Source: Sphingobacteriales bacterium 50-39 (lineage in GTDB: Bacteria; Bacteroidota; Bacteroidia; Chitinophagales; Chitinophagaceae). From it: DNA of 64,000 bases. Positions 52,855 to 61,481 of this stretch are shown one piece after another. The first letter of the stretch is position 1. Each line of letters opens with the position of its first letter. The stretch lies in assembly GCA_001898505.1 (NCBI GenBank), contig MKTZ01000008.1, positions 62,001-126,000 on the forward strand, written 5' to 3'. A model generated the notes under the pieces. That model worked only from the letters and a program-made list of their open reading frames with translations. It did no database searches and was not told where the DNA came from. Both the position numbers and the translations under genes were made by a program.

Positions 52855-54095
52855 ATCTATCCGAACAATATCGCAAGATACGGCAGGCCAGCGAGGCCAT
52901 TTGCCGTCCGTTACGGACGGAGGACTATGTTGTGCAGCCCGTGGTCGATGTCAGCCCGCCCAAATGGCATTTGGGGCATACCACCTGGTTTTGGGAGACT
53001 TTTGTCCTCATGAAGTATGATCTCGCTTATAAGGTGTACAACCCCGATTACAACTATGTATTCAACAGCTATTACGAGACCATCGGGGCAAGGGTCATCC
53101 GGACGGACAGAGGCAATCTGAGCCGCCCCTCCGTAGAGGAGATATATGCTTACCGGCAATATGTAGACGCGGCGATGGACAGGCTGTTAACCAGCTGTGC
53201 CACGGATGTGAATGTCCAAAAAACGGGCCTCCCGGGGAATGTAGCCCGTTTTTTGGAAAAGTCTAATGATGGTCCTTCGGACAACGAGCCGGAGGCTCGT
53301 TCGGTACTGCGGGATACGCTGCTGCTGGGTCTCCATCATGAGCAACAGCACCAGGAATTACTCTGGACCGACATCAAATATATCTTGGGACATAATCCGC
53401 TGTTCCCGCCCTTGTCGGGGGCGGACCTGGACGATGAGGGGTCTGCTGAGGGTAAAGGTTTTGTTCCCATGTCCGCGGGTATCTATGAGATCGGATTTGA
53501 GGGGGAGGGTTTTTGCTTCGATAATGAGAGGGCCCGGCACAAGGTCTATCTCAATGATTATGAAATAGCAGGTTCCCTGGTGACCAATGAGGAATTTGTT
53601 GCTTTTATCCAGGCGGGTGGATATGGGAATTTTATTTACTGGCATGCGGAGGGATGGGATTGGGTAAAGAACAACCAAATCAAGTCTCCTTTGTATTGGC
53701 ATATGATGGATGGCAAATGGTATCATTATACGCTGGCCGGTCTGCGTCCCCTGGATATGAAGGCTCCCGTGTGCCATATCAGTTATTATGAGGCCGTGGC
53801 CTATGGTGCCTGGAAAGGTATGAGACTTCCGACGGAGTGGGAATGGGAAGCTGCATCGGGGAAGTTCGGATGGGGTAAAAGGTGGGAATGGACCGAGAGC
53901 GCCTATCTCCCATATCCCGGGTTTAAGAAGGCGGAGGGGGCCATCGGGGAATATAATGGCAAGTTCATGGTCAGCCAGATGGTCCTGAGAGGGGCTTCCG
54001 TGGCTACTCCTGCGGGGCATAGCCGGAACACGTACAGGAATTTTTTTCATCCGCACCTGCGGTGGCAGTTTACTGGCATAAGGCTTGCCAGATAG
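52851..54095 (+). CDS. egtB: Hercynine C-S bond-forming iron enzyme EgtB, with a repeat-derived insertion
   Basis: A 414-residue EgtB: an N-terminal DinB-like domain with the iron motif HHEQQHQE (H163, H167; HxxxHxE) and a C-terminal FGE-sulfatase domain (VTNEEFVAFI, MRLPTEWEWEAA, RNFFHPHLRWQFTGIRLAR). EgtB joins hercynine with cysteine or gamma-glutamylcysteine in ergothioneine synthesis. Residues about 122-151 (QKTGLPGNVARF, SNDGPSDNEPEAR) are encoded by a dispersed repeat and are absent from the family, as I recall it. The insertion keeps the frame and lies about 12 residues before the iron motif. Confidence 0.9.
   Translation: MNLSEQYRKIRQASEAICRPLRTEDYVVQPVVDVSPPKWHLGHTTWFWETFVLMKYDLAYKVYNPDYNYVFNSYYETIGARVIRTDRGNLSRPSVEEIYAYRQYVDAAMDRLLTSCATDVNVQKTGLPGNVARFLEKSNDGPSDNEPEARSVLRDTLLLGLHHEQQHQELLWTDIKYILGHNPLFPPLSGADLDDEGSAEGKGFVPMSAGIYEIGFEGEGFCFDNERARHKVYLNDYEIAGSLVTNEEFVAFIQAGGYGNFIYWHAEGWDWVKNNQIKSPLYWHMMDGKWYHYTLAGLRPLDMKAPVCHISYYEAVAYGAWKGMRLPTEWEWEAASGKFGWGKRWEWTESAYLPYPGFKKAEGAIGEYNGKFMVSQMVLRGASVATPAGHSRNTYRNFFHPHLRWQFTGIRLAR
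53216..53301 (+). repeat. Dispersed three-hairpin repeat copy 9, inside egtB
   Basis: CCAAAAAACGGGC (53216-53228) pairs perfectly with GCCCGTTTTTTGG (53244-53256). The core GTCTAATGATG, the hairpin GTCCTTCGGAC (53272-53282) and AACGAGCC / GGCTCGTT with loop GGA (53283-53301) follow. From 53259 to 53284 it is identical to copy 2 except at single positions. All of it is translated in frame. Confidence 0.82.
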
Positions 54096-54126
54096 ATTGC
54101 CCACAGGTCTAACTAAAAACAAAACT

Positions 54127-55107
54127 ATGTTTTCTGTCACCTCCACCAGAAAGCTCATGGGACGCCGCCGGTCGGTCTTTTACCAGGATGTGATCAATGG
54201 TCTCAGGGCATCCCAGAAATACCTTTTTTCCAAATATTTTTATGACGAGGCGGGTGACAGGCTTTTTCAGCAGATCATGGCCAGTCCTGAATACTATCTA
54301 ACCCGCTGTGAGATGGACATCTTCCAGCACCAGTCCGGGGATATAGCTGCCCTCTTCGAAGGCGAGCCTTTCGACCTGGTGGAGCTGGGGCCCGGCGATG
54401 CCACCAAATCCTGGCATCTGTTGCGGGAATTGATGAGAAGAAAAGCACCTTTCACTTATTATCCCATCGACATCTCCTCCAATGTCATCGGGTGGCTGGA
54501 AGAGAAATTACCTGTCAGCCTGCCCGGTATACAGTTACAGGGTCTCAATGGGGAATATCTCGACAGGATGGAGTATGTGGAACATATTTCCCAGCGCCGC
54601 AAGATCGTGCTTTTTATGGGCGCCAACATCGGCAATATGACCATGCAGCAGGCTACTCTTTTTTGCCGGCAGCTACACGATAGGATGCGCCCCGGCGATC
54701 TGCTCCTCATTGGATTTGACCTGAAAAAGGATCCCAGGATTATTTTGGATGCCTATAACGACAAGCAGGGTATTACCCGGGCATTCAATCTCAATTTGCT
54801 CACCAGGATCAATAGGGAGTTAGGAGCAGATTTTGATGTGGCGCAGTTTGAACATTACCCGATCTATGATCCGGCTTCGGGAGCCTGTAAAAGCTATCTA
54901 ATCAGCCGTATCGCGCAGGATGTGCGAATGAATGATGATGAAGTCATTCATTTTGCAGAGAGCGAGCCCATCTACATGGAGATATCCCAGAAATACTCGC
55001 TGGGAGAAACGCATTACCTGGCGAGGCAATCGGGATTCAAAGGGGTCCGCGAGTTTTATGATTCTAAAAAAATGTTCGCAGACATTTTGTGGGAGCGGCT
55101 GCCCTGA
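54127..55107 (+). CDS. egtD: L-histidine N-alpha-methyltransferase EgtD
   Basis: A SAM-dependent enzyme that trimethylates histidine to hercynine, the first step of ergothioneine synthesis. Motifs: KYFYDEAGDRLFQQIM (substrate-side), VELGPGDATKSWHLL (SAM), FMGANIGNM, and GADFDVAQFEHYPIYD. I start at ATG 54127 (326 residues, normal length). It follows egtB by 31 bases. egtA, egtC and egtE are not in the window, so the short two-gene route is likely. Confidence 0.93.
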   Translation: MFSVTSTRKLMGRRRSVFYQDVINGLRASQKYLFSKYFYDEAGDRLFQQIMASPEYYLTRCEMDIFQHQSGDIAALFEGEPFDLVELGPGDATKSWHLLRELMRRKAPFTYYPIDISSNVIGWLEEKLPVSLPGIQLQGLNGEYLDRMEYVEHISQRRKIVLFMGANIGNMTMQQATLFCRQLHDRMRPGDLLLIGFDLKKDPRIILDAYNDKQGITRAFNLNLLTRINRELGADFDVAQFEHYPIYDPASGACKSYLISRIAQDVRMNDDEVIHFAESEPIYMEISQKYSLGETHYLARQSGFKGVREFYDSKKMFADILWERLP

Positions 55108-55141
55108 CGACCTGGGCGGGCTAATTGGCCGGCCAGGTGTG

Positions 55142-55789
55142 CTACATTTTCAATAGCTTGAAAGCATGCGTCCATTGATTGCGGATAAATCCGGGGATAC
55201 ACCATAGCAGGCACAATGGTTCGATGGCTCTGGCCGCCTCAATCTGTCCCATGTCCTCTGTCTCCCATCCGAAAGCTGTTAGTATACCGGTGACTGTCTG
55301 CTTTGCGGCAGCATCATTCCCGCAGATGAACATGGTAGGCGTTCCGCCCGGGAAGGCAGGTTTGTACATAAAGTCGCTCCCCACACTGTTCCATGCTTTT
55401 ACGAGCTTTGCTTCGGGGGCAAGGCGTTGCAGTCTTTCCATCAGGGAGTCTTCCAGGGTGGTAAAGAATTTGAGCACGCCGTTGACAGGTGGCGCCTTCT
55501 CGATGGGGTTGGTGGTATCCATAATGACCTTGCCGGCGAGGTTTTCCACCCCTGCCTGGCGGAGGGCTTCTTCTGCACCGGACCCTGCCACGCAGAGGAC
55601 CAGCCAGTCCCCAAACCGTGCCGCATCCCGGAAGGAGCCCGTCTGTCCCTTGGGATTGTTCTTTTGCCATTGCGCCAGTTCCGGCTTATGTGCGTCACGG
55701 GATGCCAGCATCACCGAATGTCCTTCTGCCAGGAACGCTTTACCCAATGTCTGGCCTACTTCGCCCGAGCCGATGATACCTACTTGCAT
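55142..55789 (-). CDS. NAD(P)-binding protein, F420-dependent NADP reductase family
   Basis: A 215-residue Rossmann protein: [21 protein letters not shown] at the start and MDTTNPIE near residue 90. It belongs to the NADP oxidoreductase (F420-type) family; bacterial members without F420 have unknown substrates. It converges with egtD and diverges from ruvB. Confidence 0.85.
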   Translation of the reverse strand: MQVGIIGSGEVGQTLGKAFLAEGHSVMLASRDAHKPELAQWQKNNPKGQTGSFRDAARFGDWLVLCVAGSGAEEALRQAGVENLAGKVIMDTTNPIEKAPPVNGVLKFFTTLEDSLMERLQRLAPEAKLVKAWNSVGSDFMYKPAFPGGTPTMFICGNDAAAKQTVTGILTAFGWETEDMGQIEAARAIEPLCLLWCIPGFIRNQWTHAFKLLKM

Positions 55790-55848
55790 ATGATGAAGTT
55801 TTAGGGTATAAATTTAAAAAATATCCTGCTGCCCGGTATCTTTGTTAT

Positions 55849-56880
55849 ATGTCTAATCTCAATCTCAACACCGACAAGAATGCATTGAGCCCTTCCGACA
55901 AGGAGTTTGAGAATAATATCCGTCCGTCCGTGATAGAGGATTTTTCGGGTCAGCCGCAACTGATAGAAAACCTGAAAGTCTTTATAAAAGCTGCGAAGAT
56001 GCGTGGAGAGGCCCTGGATCATATTCTTTTTCACGGCCCTCCCGGATTAGGCAAGACCACTTTATCGAGGATCGTGGCGAACGAGCTGGGGGTGCATATC
56101 AAAGAGACGTCCGGGCCTGTCATCGAGAAGCCGGGGGATCTGGCTGGACTGCTTACCAACCTGGAACCGCATGATGTATTGTTCATCGACGAGATCCATC
56201 GTCTGAGCACCGTGGTGGAGGAATATCTCTATGCGGCCATGGAGGATTTCCGCATCGACATCATGATCGACACCGGTCCGAACGCACGCAGCATCCAGCT
56301 CAATATCCATCCTTTTACGCTCGTGGGAGCCACTACCCGCAGTGGATTGTTGACCGCGCCGTTGCTGTCGAGGTTTGGTATAAAGTCCAGGCTGGAATAT
56401 TATAATGCAGACACATTACAAAGAATAATTCTTCGCAGTGCGAGCATTCTGGGGACCCGTATTACCTCCGATGCAGCCGGGGAGATCTCCCGTCGTAGCC
56501 GGGGTACACCGCGGATAGCCAATGGGCTGTTGAGAAGGGTCCGTGATTTCGCCATGGTGCTGAGCAACGGGGTCATCGATCTGGCCATTACCCAGCATGC
56601 GCTCCGGGCGCTGAATGTGGATGAGCATGGATTGGACGAGATGGACAATCGTATACTTTCCACTATTATAGAGAAATTCAAAGGCGGACCTGTAGGCATC
56701 ACCACCATTGCCACCGCTGTGGGCGAAGAAACGGGCACACTGGAAGAGGTCTATGAGCCCTTTCTGATACAAGAAGGTTTTCTTATGCGCACTCCACGAG
56801 GCAGAGAGGCTACGCCCAAGGCGTATGAACATCTGGGTAAAACAAGGCCCGGCAAGCCGGGCGAGTTATCATTGTTTTAA
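55849..56880 (+). CDS. ruvB: Holliday junction helicase RuvB
   Basis: A 343-residue AAA+ motor: [18 protein letters not shown], Walker A ([10 protein letters not shown]), Walker B (LFIDEIHRL), and a C-terminal winged-helix domain ([16 protein letters not shown]). It drives branch migration with RuvA; ruvC is 23 kb away in this window. A -7 element TATCTTTG (55837-55844) ends four bases before the ATG, so the mRNA is probably leaderless or nearly so. Confidence 0.97.
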   Translation: MSNLNLNTDKNALSPSDKEFENNIRPSVIEDFSGQPQLIENLKVFIKAAKMRGEALDHILFHGPPGLGKTTLSRIVANELGVHIKETSGPVIEKPGDLAGLLTNLEPHDVLFIDEIHRLSTVVEEYLYAAMEDFRIDIMIDTGPNARSIQLNIHPFTLVGATTRSGLLTAPLLSRFGIKSRLEYYNADTLQRIILRSASILGTRITSDAAGEISRRSRGTPRIANGLLRRVRDFAMVLSNGVIDLAITQHALRALNVDEHGLDEMDNRILSTIIEKFKGGPVGITTIATAVGEETGTLEEVYEPFLIQEGFLMRTPRGREATPKAYEHLGKTRPGKPGELSLF

Positions 56881-56910
56881 ACGAGACGCCGGCGCCGGCT
56901 GGCACGGCCG

Positions 56911-57621
56911 TTATTTCTTTTCAGGAACGGGGGCTACGAGCCTGAACCCATTGCCGTGGATATTTACTATCTCGATCTGGCTGTCGTCCTTCAGGTATTT
57001 ACGAAGCTTGGCGATATAAACGTCCATGCTGCGGCCGTTGAAATAGGTATCGCTGCCCCATATCTTTTTCAGGGCCTGTTCCCTGGGCAGCAGGTCGTTC
57101 ATGTGTTCGGCCAGCATTTTCAGCAGCTCGTTCTCTTTTGGGGAAAGAGTCTGTGTTTGTCCTTTGTGAGAAAGTTCCCGCAGTTTGGGATTGAAGTGAT
57201 AGGAGCCCAGATCGAACTCCTTGTTATCGGATTCTTTATTGAGGTCGTCGTTACGTTTGAGGATCGCCTTGATCTTCATCAGCAGCACTTCGCTGTCGAA
57301 GGGTTTGGTGATATAATCGTCGGCACCCAGTTTATAGCCCTGGATGATGTCTTCCTTCATCGTCTTGGCGCTGAGGAAAAACAGAGGAATATCAGGGTCG
57401 ACATCGCGTATCTCTTCGGCCAGGGTAAAGCCATCCATATGAGGCATCATAATGTCCAGGAGGCAAAGGTCAAAGCGTTCGCGCTGGAAGGCTGCCAGCC
57501 CGAGTCGTCCGTCCCGCTCGAGGGTCACATCGAAGTCGCTTAATTCCAGATAATTCTTTAGTACGCTCCCCAGGTTCTGATCATCTTCACACAATAAAAT
57601 TTTGGGCTTTTTTGCTTCCAT
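56911..57621 (-). CDS. Response regulator, OmpR family (RprY-like)
   Basis: A 236-residue regulator: receiver domain with the phospho-acceptor in LCLLDIMMPH, and a winged-helix domain (FNGRSMDVYIAKLRKYLKDD). Its sensor kinase is not in the neighbourhood, so it is an orphan here. It resembles RprY of Bacteroidota by overall pattern. Confidence 0.9.
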   Translation of the reverse strand: MEAKKPKILLCEDDQNLGSVLKNYLELSDFDVTLERDGRLGLAAFQRERFDLCLLDIMMPHMDGFTLAEEIRDVDPDIPLFFLSAKTMKEDIIQGYKLGADDYITKPFDSEVLLMKIKAILKRNDDLNKESDNKEFDLGSYHFNPKLRELSHKGQTQTLSPKENELLKMLAEHMNDLLPREQALKKIWGSDTYFNGRSMDVYIAKLRKYLKDDSQIEIVNIHGNGFRLVAPVPEKK

Positions 57622-57693
57622 GACTGACTGTTTTATGTGAGATACAAATAAAATATATCTATTTCCCCCATGCCAACCATTGGGGCTAATATT

Positions 57694-57724
57694 TTGTTAA
57701 TAATTGGTTTTCAGTATAATTTTG
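57694..57724 (+). promoter_or_regulatory. Promoter of the Cpn10-like gene
   Basis: TTG (57694-57696), 20 bases, then TAATTTTG (57717-57724), a full match to the Bacteroidota consensus. The ATG lies at 57730, five bases on, so the mRNA may be leaderless. Confidence 0.68.
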
Positions 57725-57729
57725 CATTT

Positions 57730-58101
57730 ATGCATCTGACTTCAGACAATAAATTTAAGAAACTCGTGGTAATTGGCGACCGGGTATTAATTCAGCCTTC
57801 AAAGGGCAATGAGCGCACAAGCTCAGGTCTTTACCTACCCCCCGGCGTCCAGGAAAAAGAAAAAGTGCAGCAGGGTTATGTTATCAAGACCGGACCTGGT
57901 TATGCAATCCCCATGCCTGTGGACGATGAGCCCTGGAAGCAAAGCGATGAGCAGGTAAAATATATTCCCCTGCAAGCGCGGGAGGGTGATATTGCTGTCT
58001 TCCTTCTCAGTGGGGCTACGGAAGTGCTATACGAGGGGGAGAAATATTTTATCGTTCCGCAGAGCGCCATCCTGATGCTGGAGCGGGAGGAGGACATATA
58101 A
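57730..58101 (+). CDS. Cpn10/GroES-like protein without a nearby GroEL
   Basis: I start at ATG 57730 (123 residues) because the promoter overlaps the upstream extension to 57670. The GroES pattern is visible: VVIGDRVLIQPSKG, SGLYLPPGVQEKEKVQQGYV and a C-terminal EGEKYFIVPQSAILMLE. A mobile-loop-like segment and an insertion (about 55-80) are unlike standard GroES. No groEL follows, so it is probably a stand-alone paralog. Confidence 0.8.
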   Translation: MHLTSDNKFKKLVVIGDRVLIQPSKGNERTSSGLYLPPGVQEKEKVQQGYVIKTGPGYAIPMPVDDEPWKQSDEQVKYIPLQAREGDIAVFLLSGATEVLYEGEKYFIVPQSAILMLEREEDI

Positions 58102-58149
58102 AGCTTATAAACCCTATCTTTGTCGGCTTAAGAATCAGAATCCAATAGC

Positions 58150-59556
58150 ATGGACGCAAATTTCAATCCAGATAAACAACATACATTAGCTTCGGTAGCA
58201 AGTATTTCCGGCACGGGTCTTCACACTGGCATTAAGGTGAATATGACCCTAAAGCCTGCCAATCCCGGGTTTGGGTATCAATTTCAGCGGGTGGACCTGC
58301 CAGGCCAGCCAACGATCAAGGCGGATTGTGATCTCGTAACCGACACTTCCAGGGGTACCACACTCGAGGAGAATGGGGCAAAGGTCTCTACCGTAGAGCA
58401 TATATTGGCCGCCCTTGTGGGAATGGGGATAGATAACTGTCTGCTGGAACTGGATGGTCCTGAGATCCCTATCATCGATGGCAGCTCCGAACCTTTTGTT
58501 GAGATCATCGAGAAGGCCGGGGTATTGGAACAGGATGCCGCCAAGGCCTGGTACAGCATCGATACGAATATTCCTTTTTACGACGAGAAGAAAAGGGTGG
58601 AAATGGTCGTCATGCCTGCCATGGAGTATAAGGTGACCACGCTGATCGACTTCAACAGCCCTGTATTGGGTACGCAGCATGCGGGTCTCAAGACCATGCG
58701 GGAGTTCAAGGCGGAGATAAGCCCCTGCCGCACCTTTTGTTTTCTTCATGAGCTGGAGATGCTGCTGGAGCACAACCTTGTCAAGGGCGGGGATATCAAC
58801 AACGCCATCGTGGTAGTAGACAAGCCAGTGACCGAGGAGGAAATGGCCCGTCTGGCCAAGGCCTTCAAAAGGGAAAAGATCGAGATCAAGAGCGAAGGTT
58901 ATCTCAACAACCTGGAGCTTCGTTTTCCCAATGAGCCTGCGCGTCACAAGCTGCTTGACGTCATCGGGGATCTGGCCCTTATCGGCTATCCCATCAAAGG
59001 GCATATTATCGCCAACCGCCCCGGGCACTCTTCCAATGTGGAGTTCGCCAAAAAGATCAAGCAATACATCCGGAAGAACAAGCATGTGAAGAATGTGCCT
59101 GTATATGACCCCAATCAGCCTCCTGTATTCAACATTCACCAGATAGAAAAGACCTTACCGCACCGGTATCCGTTCCTGCTGGTGGATAAGATCATCGAGC
59201 TGACGGACAAGCACATCATTGGGATTAAGAACGTCACGTTCAATGAACCATTTTTTGCCGGTCACTTCCCCGGCAACGCTGTGATGCCCGGAGTGCTGCA
59301 GGTAGAGGCCCTGGCCCAGACCGGTGGCCTGCTTTGTATCAACACGATGCCGGAGGGGCAATACGATACCTATTTTTTGAAGATCGATAATTGTAAGTTT
59401 AAAGCTAAAGTTGTTCCGGGTGATACTATGATCCTCAAAATGGAGCTAGTTAATCCTATCCGCCGAGGGATATGTGAAATGCGGGGTACGGTATTTGTCG
59501 GGAATAAAATAGCCACTGAAGCCGACCTGATGGCCCAGTTGGTAAAGAGAAGTTAA
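58150..59556 (+). CDS. lpxC-fabZ: Bifunctional LpxC deacetylase / FabZ dehydratase
   Basis: A 468-residue fusion, as in most Bacteroidota. The LpxC part (about 1-310) has SISGTGLHTGIKV and the zinc motif region HILAALVGMGIDN, with EIPIIDGSSEPF. The FabZ part (about 330-468) has LPHRYPFLLVDKI and HFPGNAVMPGVLQVEALAQ. LpxC commits UDP-sugar to lipid A and FabZ dehydrates hydroxyacyl-ACP. lpxA follows. A -7 element TATCTTTG (58115-58122) precedes it. Confidence 0.97.
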   Translation: MDANFNPDKQHTLASVASISGTGLHTGIKVNMTLKPANPGFGYQFQRVDLPGQPTIKADCDLVTDTSRGTTLEENGAKVSTVEHILAALVGMGIDNCLLELDGPEIPIIDGSSEPFVEIIEKAGVLEQDAAKAWYSIDTNIPFYDEKKRVEMVVMPAMEYKVTTLIDFNSPVLGTQHAGLKTMREFKAEISPCRTFCFLHELEMLLEHNLVKGGDINNAIVVVDKPVTEEEMARLAKAFKREKIEIKSEGYLNNLELRFPNEPARHKLLDVIGDLALIGYPIKGHIIANRPGHSSNVEFAKKIKQYIRKNKHVKNVPVYDPNQPPVFNIHQIEKTLPHRYPFLLVDKIIELTDKHIIGIKNVTFNEPFFAGHFPGNAVMPGVLQVEALAQTGGLLCINTMPEGQYDTYFLKIDNCKFKAKVVPGDTMILKMELVNPIRRGICEMRGTVFVGNKIATEADLMAQLVKRS

Positions 59557-59578
59557 GAGGGACGGGTGGAAGTTTATT

Positions 59579-59611
59579 TTGGTGTAATTGTGTCAAATAA
59601 GTTTATTTTTG
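59579..59611 (+). promoter_or_regulatory. Promoter-like sequence before lpxA
   Basis: TTG (59579-59581), 22 bases, then TATTTTTG (59604-59611). The spacing is slightly long. Transcription would begin just before a hairpin at 59618. Confidence 0.45.
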
Positions 59612-59617
59612 TGAAAG

Positions 59618-59641
59618 TGCTGAGTTAAGCTCAGCATTTTT
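59618..59641 (+). terminator. Hairpin with T run directly upstream of lpxA
   Basis: TGCTGAG / CTCAGCA with loop TTAAG (59618-59636), then five T residues. It looks like an intrinsic terminator for lpxC-fabZ, yet it lies after the promoter-like sequence and four bases before ATG 59645. It could instead shape the lpxA mRNA start. Confidence 0.6.
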
Positions 59642-59644
59642 AAT

Positions 59645-60535
59645 ATGCCTGTGAACAAGAAGGAAGTAATCCAAACGGAAGAGCCAATAATGATCCAACT
59701 AAAAGATAACCAATCAGTTGAGCATCCAATGATCCATGCTTATACCTCCATTCATCCGAGTGCCCGGCTGGCGCCTGACGTTCGGGTGGATCCTTTCACG
59801 ATGATCCACGGAAATGTGGAGATCGGCGCTGGTACCTGGATCGGAAGCAATGTTACCATCATGGAGGGCGCCCGGATCGGAAAAAATTGCAGGATTTACC
59901 CTGGAGCGGTGGTTTCCGCTGATCCTCAGGATCTTAAGTTTGACGGAGAAGAAACTACCGTGCAGATAGGCGACAATACTACCATACGCGAATTTGTCAC
60001 TATTCATCGTGGCACCCGGGATCGCTGGACGACGAGAGTAGGAAAGAATTGTATGATCCTGGCTTATAGCCATATTGCCCATGATTGTATCATCGGGGAC
60101 AACTGTATCCTCAGCAATAACTCCCAGGTAGCGGGTCATGTGGTTATCGGGGATTGGGTGATCCTGGGCGGGATGTGTGCTATCCACCAGTTTGTCAAGA
60201 TTGGCAATCACGTATTTGTAGGTGGTGGTTCTCTTGTTGGAAAAGATATTCCTCCTTATATCAAAGCGGCCCGGCTACCTCTCAGCTATTCGGGTGTGAA
60301 CTCTGTAGGTCTCAAGCGCCGTGGGTTCACCATCGACAAGATCAATCATATTTTAGAGATCTACCGGGTGATCTATAACAAGGGTATGAACACCAGCCAG
60401 GCGCTGGAATTCCTCGAGGAAGAGTTCCCTGCCAGCGACGAGAGGGATGAGATCATCGGTTTTATCCGGGAGAGCGGCCGTGGGATTATTAAACGCTTCA
60501 GCAAAAGCAGTTTTGATGAAGATTACGCTGATTGA
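59645..60535 (+). CDS. lpxA: UDP-N-acetylglucosamine acyltransferase LpxA
   Basis: A left-handed beta-helix acyltransferase that adds the first acyl chain in lipid A synthesis. Hexapeptide repeats run through most of the protein. The catalytic histidine lies in AYSHIAHDCIIGDNC, and GGMCAIHQFVKIG and GVNSVGLKRRGF are typical. The open frame gives 296 residues; ATG 59690 and 59729 are in-frame alternatives, and 59729 (MIHAYTSIHPSARL) aligns best with the usual start. Follows lpxC-fabZ. Confidence 0.94.
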   Translation: MPVNKKEVIQTEEPIMIQLKDNQSVEHPMIHAYTSIHPSARLAPDVRVDPFTMIHGNVEIGAGTWIGSNVTIMEGARIGKNCRIYPGAVVSADPQDLKFDGEETTVQIGDNTTIREFVTIHRGTRDRWTTRVGKNCMILAYSHIAHDCIIGDNCILSNNSQVAGHVVIGDWVILGGMCAIHQFVKIGNHVFVGGGSLVGKDIPPYIKAARLPLSYSGVNSVGLKRRGFTIDKINHILEIYRVIYNKGMNTSQALEFLEEEFPASDERDEIIGFIRESGRGIIKRFSKSSFDEDYAD

Positions 60536-61154
60536 TGCCGGCAAACGCTTCAACCGCGACTGGATCTTTCGTCATTTCCATTACGAATTTATTACGAGCC
60601 ATACCTACGCCATTACCGGTCCAAATGGGTCGGGGAAATCTACTTTATTACAGACTGTAGCGGGGTCAATTGGGGTGAGTGAGGGGAGTATCGCTTATAT
60701 GGGGCGACCGGCGTTGGGCGCTCCGGCGAAGGAGATACAGCCTGACCAGGTATTCCAGCATCTTTCCATTGCAGCCCCTTACCTGGAGGTCATTGAAGAA
60801 ATGACTGCCACCGAGTTCCTTCATTTTCATGCCTCTTTTAAGCCGCTGCTCTCCGGATGGGCCGTAAAGGATATCCTGCAGCGGGTGGGGCTGGGAAATG
60901 CGATCCACAAGCAGATACGGTACTATTCCTCGGGTATGCGGCAGCGGGTCCGGCTGGCGCAGGCTTTGTTTTCCGATGTCCCTTTGGTGTTGCTGGATGA
61001 GCCCTGTACGAACCTGGACAAGGATGGGATCGCGCTGTACAGGCAATTGATAGAAGAGCTTGGCAGGGGACGCCTGATCATTGTCAGCTCGAATGATCCG
61101 CAGGAGTATGATTTCTGTGAGAAAAACATTAGTATTATGGACTATAAGTCCTGA
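60516..61154 (+). CDS. ABC transporter ATP-binding protein
   Basis: A 212-residue ATPase starting at ATG 60516 (MKITLIDAGKRFN) and overlapping lpxA by 20 bases. Walker A (GPNGSGKST), signature (YSSGMRQRVRLAQAL), Walker B (LVLLDEPCTNLD). It is the size of ATPases such as CcmA or lipid exporters. No permease is next to it. Overlap with lpxA suggests an envelope function. Confidence 0.88.
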   Translation: MKITLIDAGKRFNRDWIFRHFHYEFITSHTYAITGPNGSGKSTLLQTVAGSIGVSEGSIAYMGRPALGAPAKEIQPDQVFQHLSIAAPYLEVIEEMTATEFLHFHASFKPLLSGWAVKDILQRVGLGNAIHKQIRYYSSGMRQRVRLAQALFSDVPLVLLDEPCTNLDKDGIALYRQLIEELGRGRLIIVSSNDPQEYDFCEKNISIMDYKS

Positions 61155-61157
61155 GCT

Positions 61158-61451
61158 ATGATAAAGAGCAAGTTTGCCTTTGCCTATCTTTATGTTGTAT
61201 TTCCCGCGGCGACACCCAGACTTCATTACGTTGAAAAAAATGGTTGTTGTCCGCATTTATCCGGCCGGGAGAATATTGGGTTCCTGGGAAGCAACAGGCC
61301 TACCAACGCGATCGTGATCCAATACAGGGAGTTGAATACCCGGGATTTTTCTTCCAGGTCTTTTTCGGCGGGCAGTCTTAGGAAAGATATATGGAAGGCC
61401 CTGGGAGAAAGACTGGAAAAGGCGGGCATTCCTGTCAGGAGTGAAATTTAA
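61158..61451 (+). CDS. Small hypothetical protein
   Basis: A 97-residue frame three bases after the ABC gene. The start has hydrophobic residues (FAFAYLYVVFPAATP) and the rest is polar. No family recognised. Position fits an operon, but codon pattern alone does not prove it is real. Confidence 0.4.
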   Translation: MIKSKFAFAYLYVVFPAATPRLHYVEKNGCCPHLSGRENIGFLGSNRPTNAIVIQYRELNTRDFSSRSFSAGSLRKDIWKALGERLEKAGIPVRSEI

Positions 61452-61481
61452 TTCCTCCGAGCGCTCCGGTGGCATTGGGTC

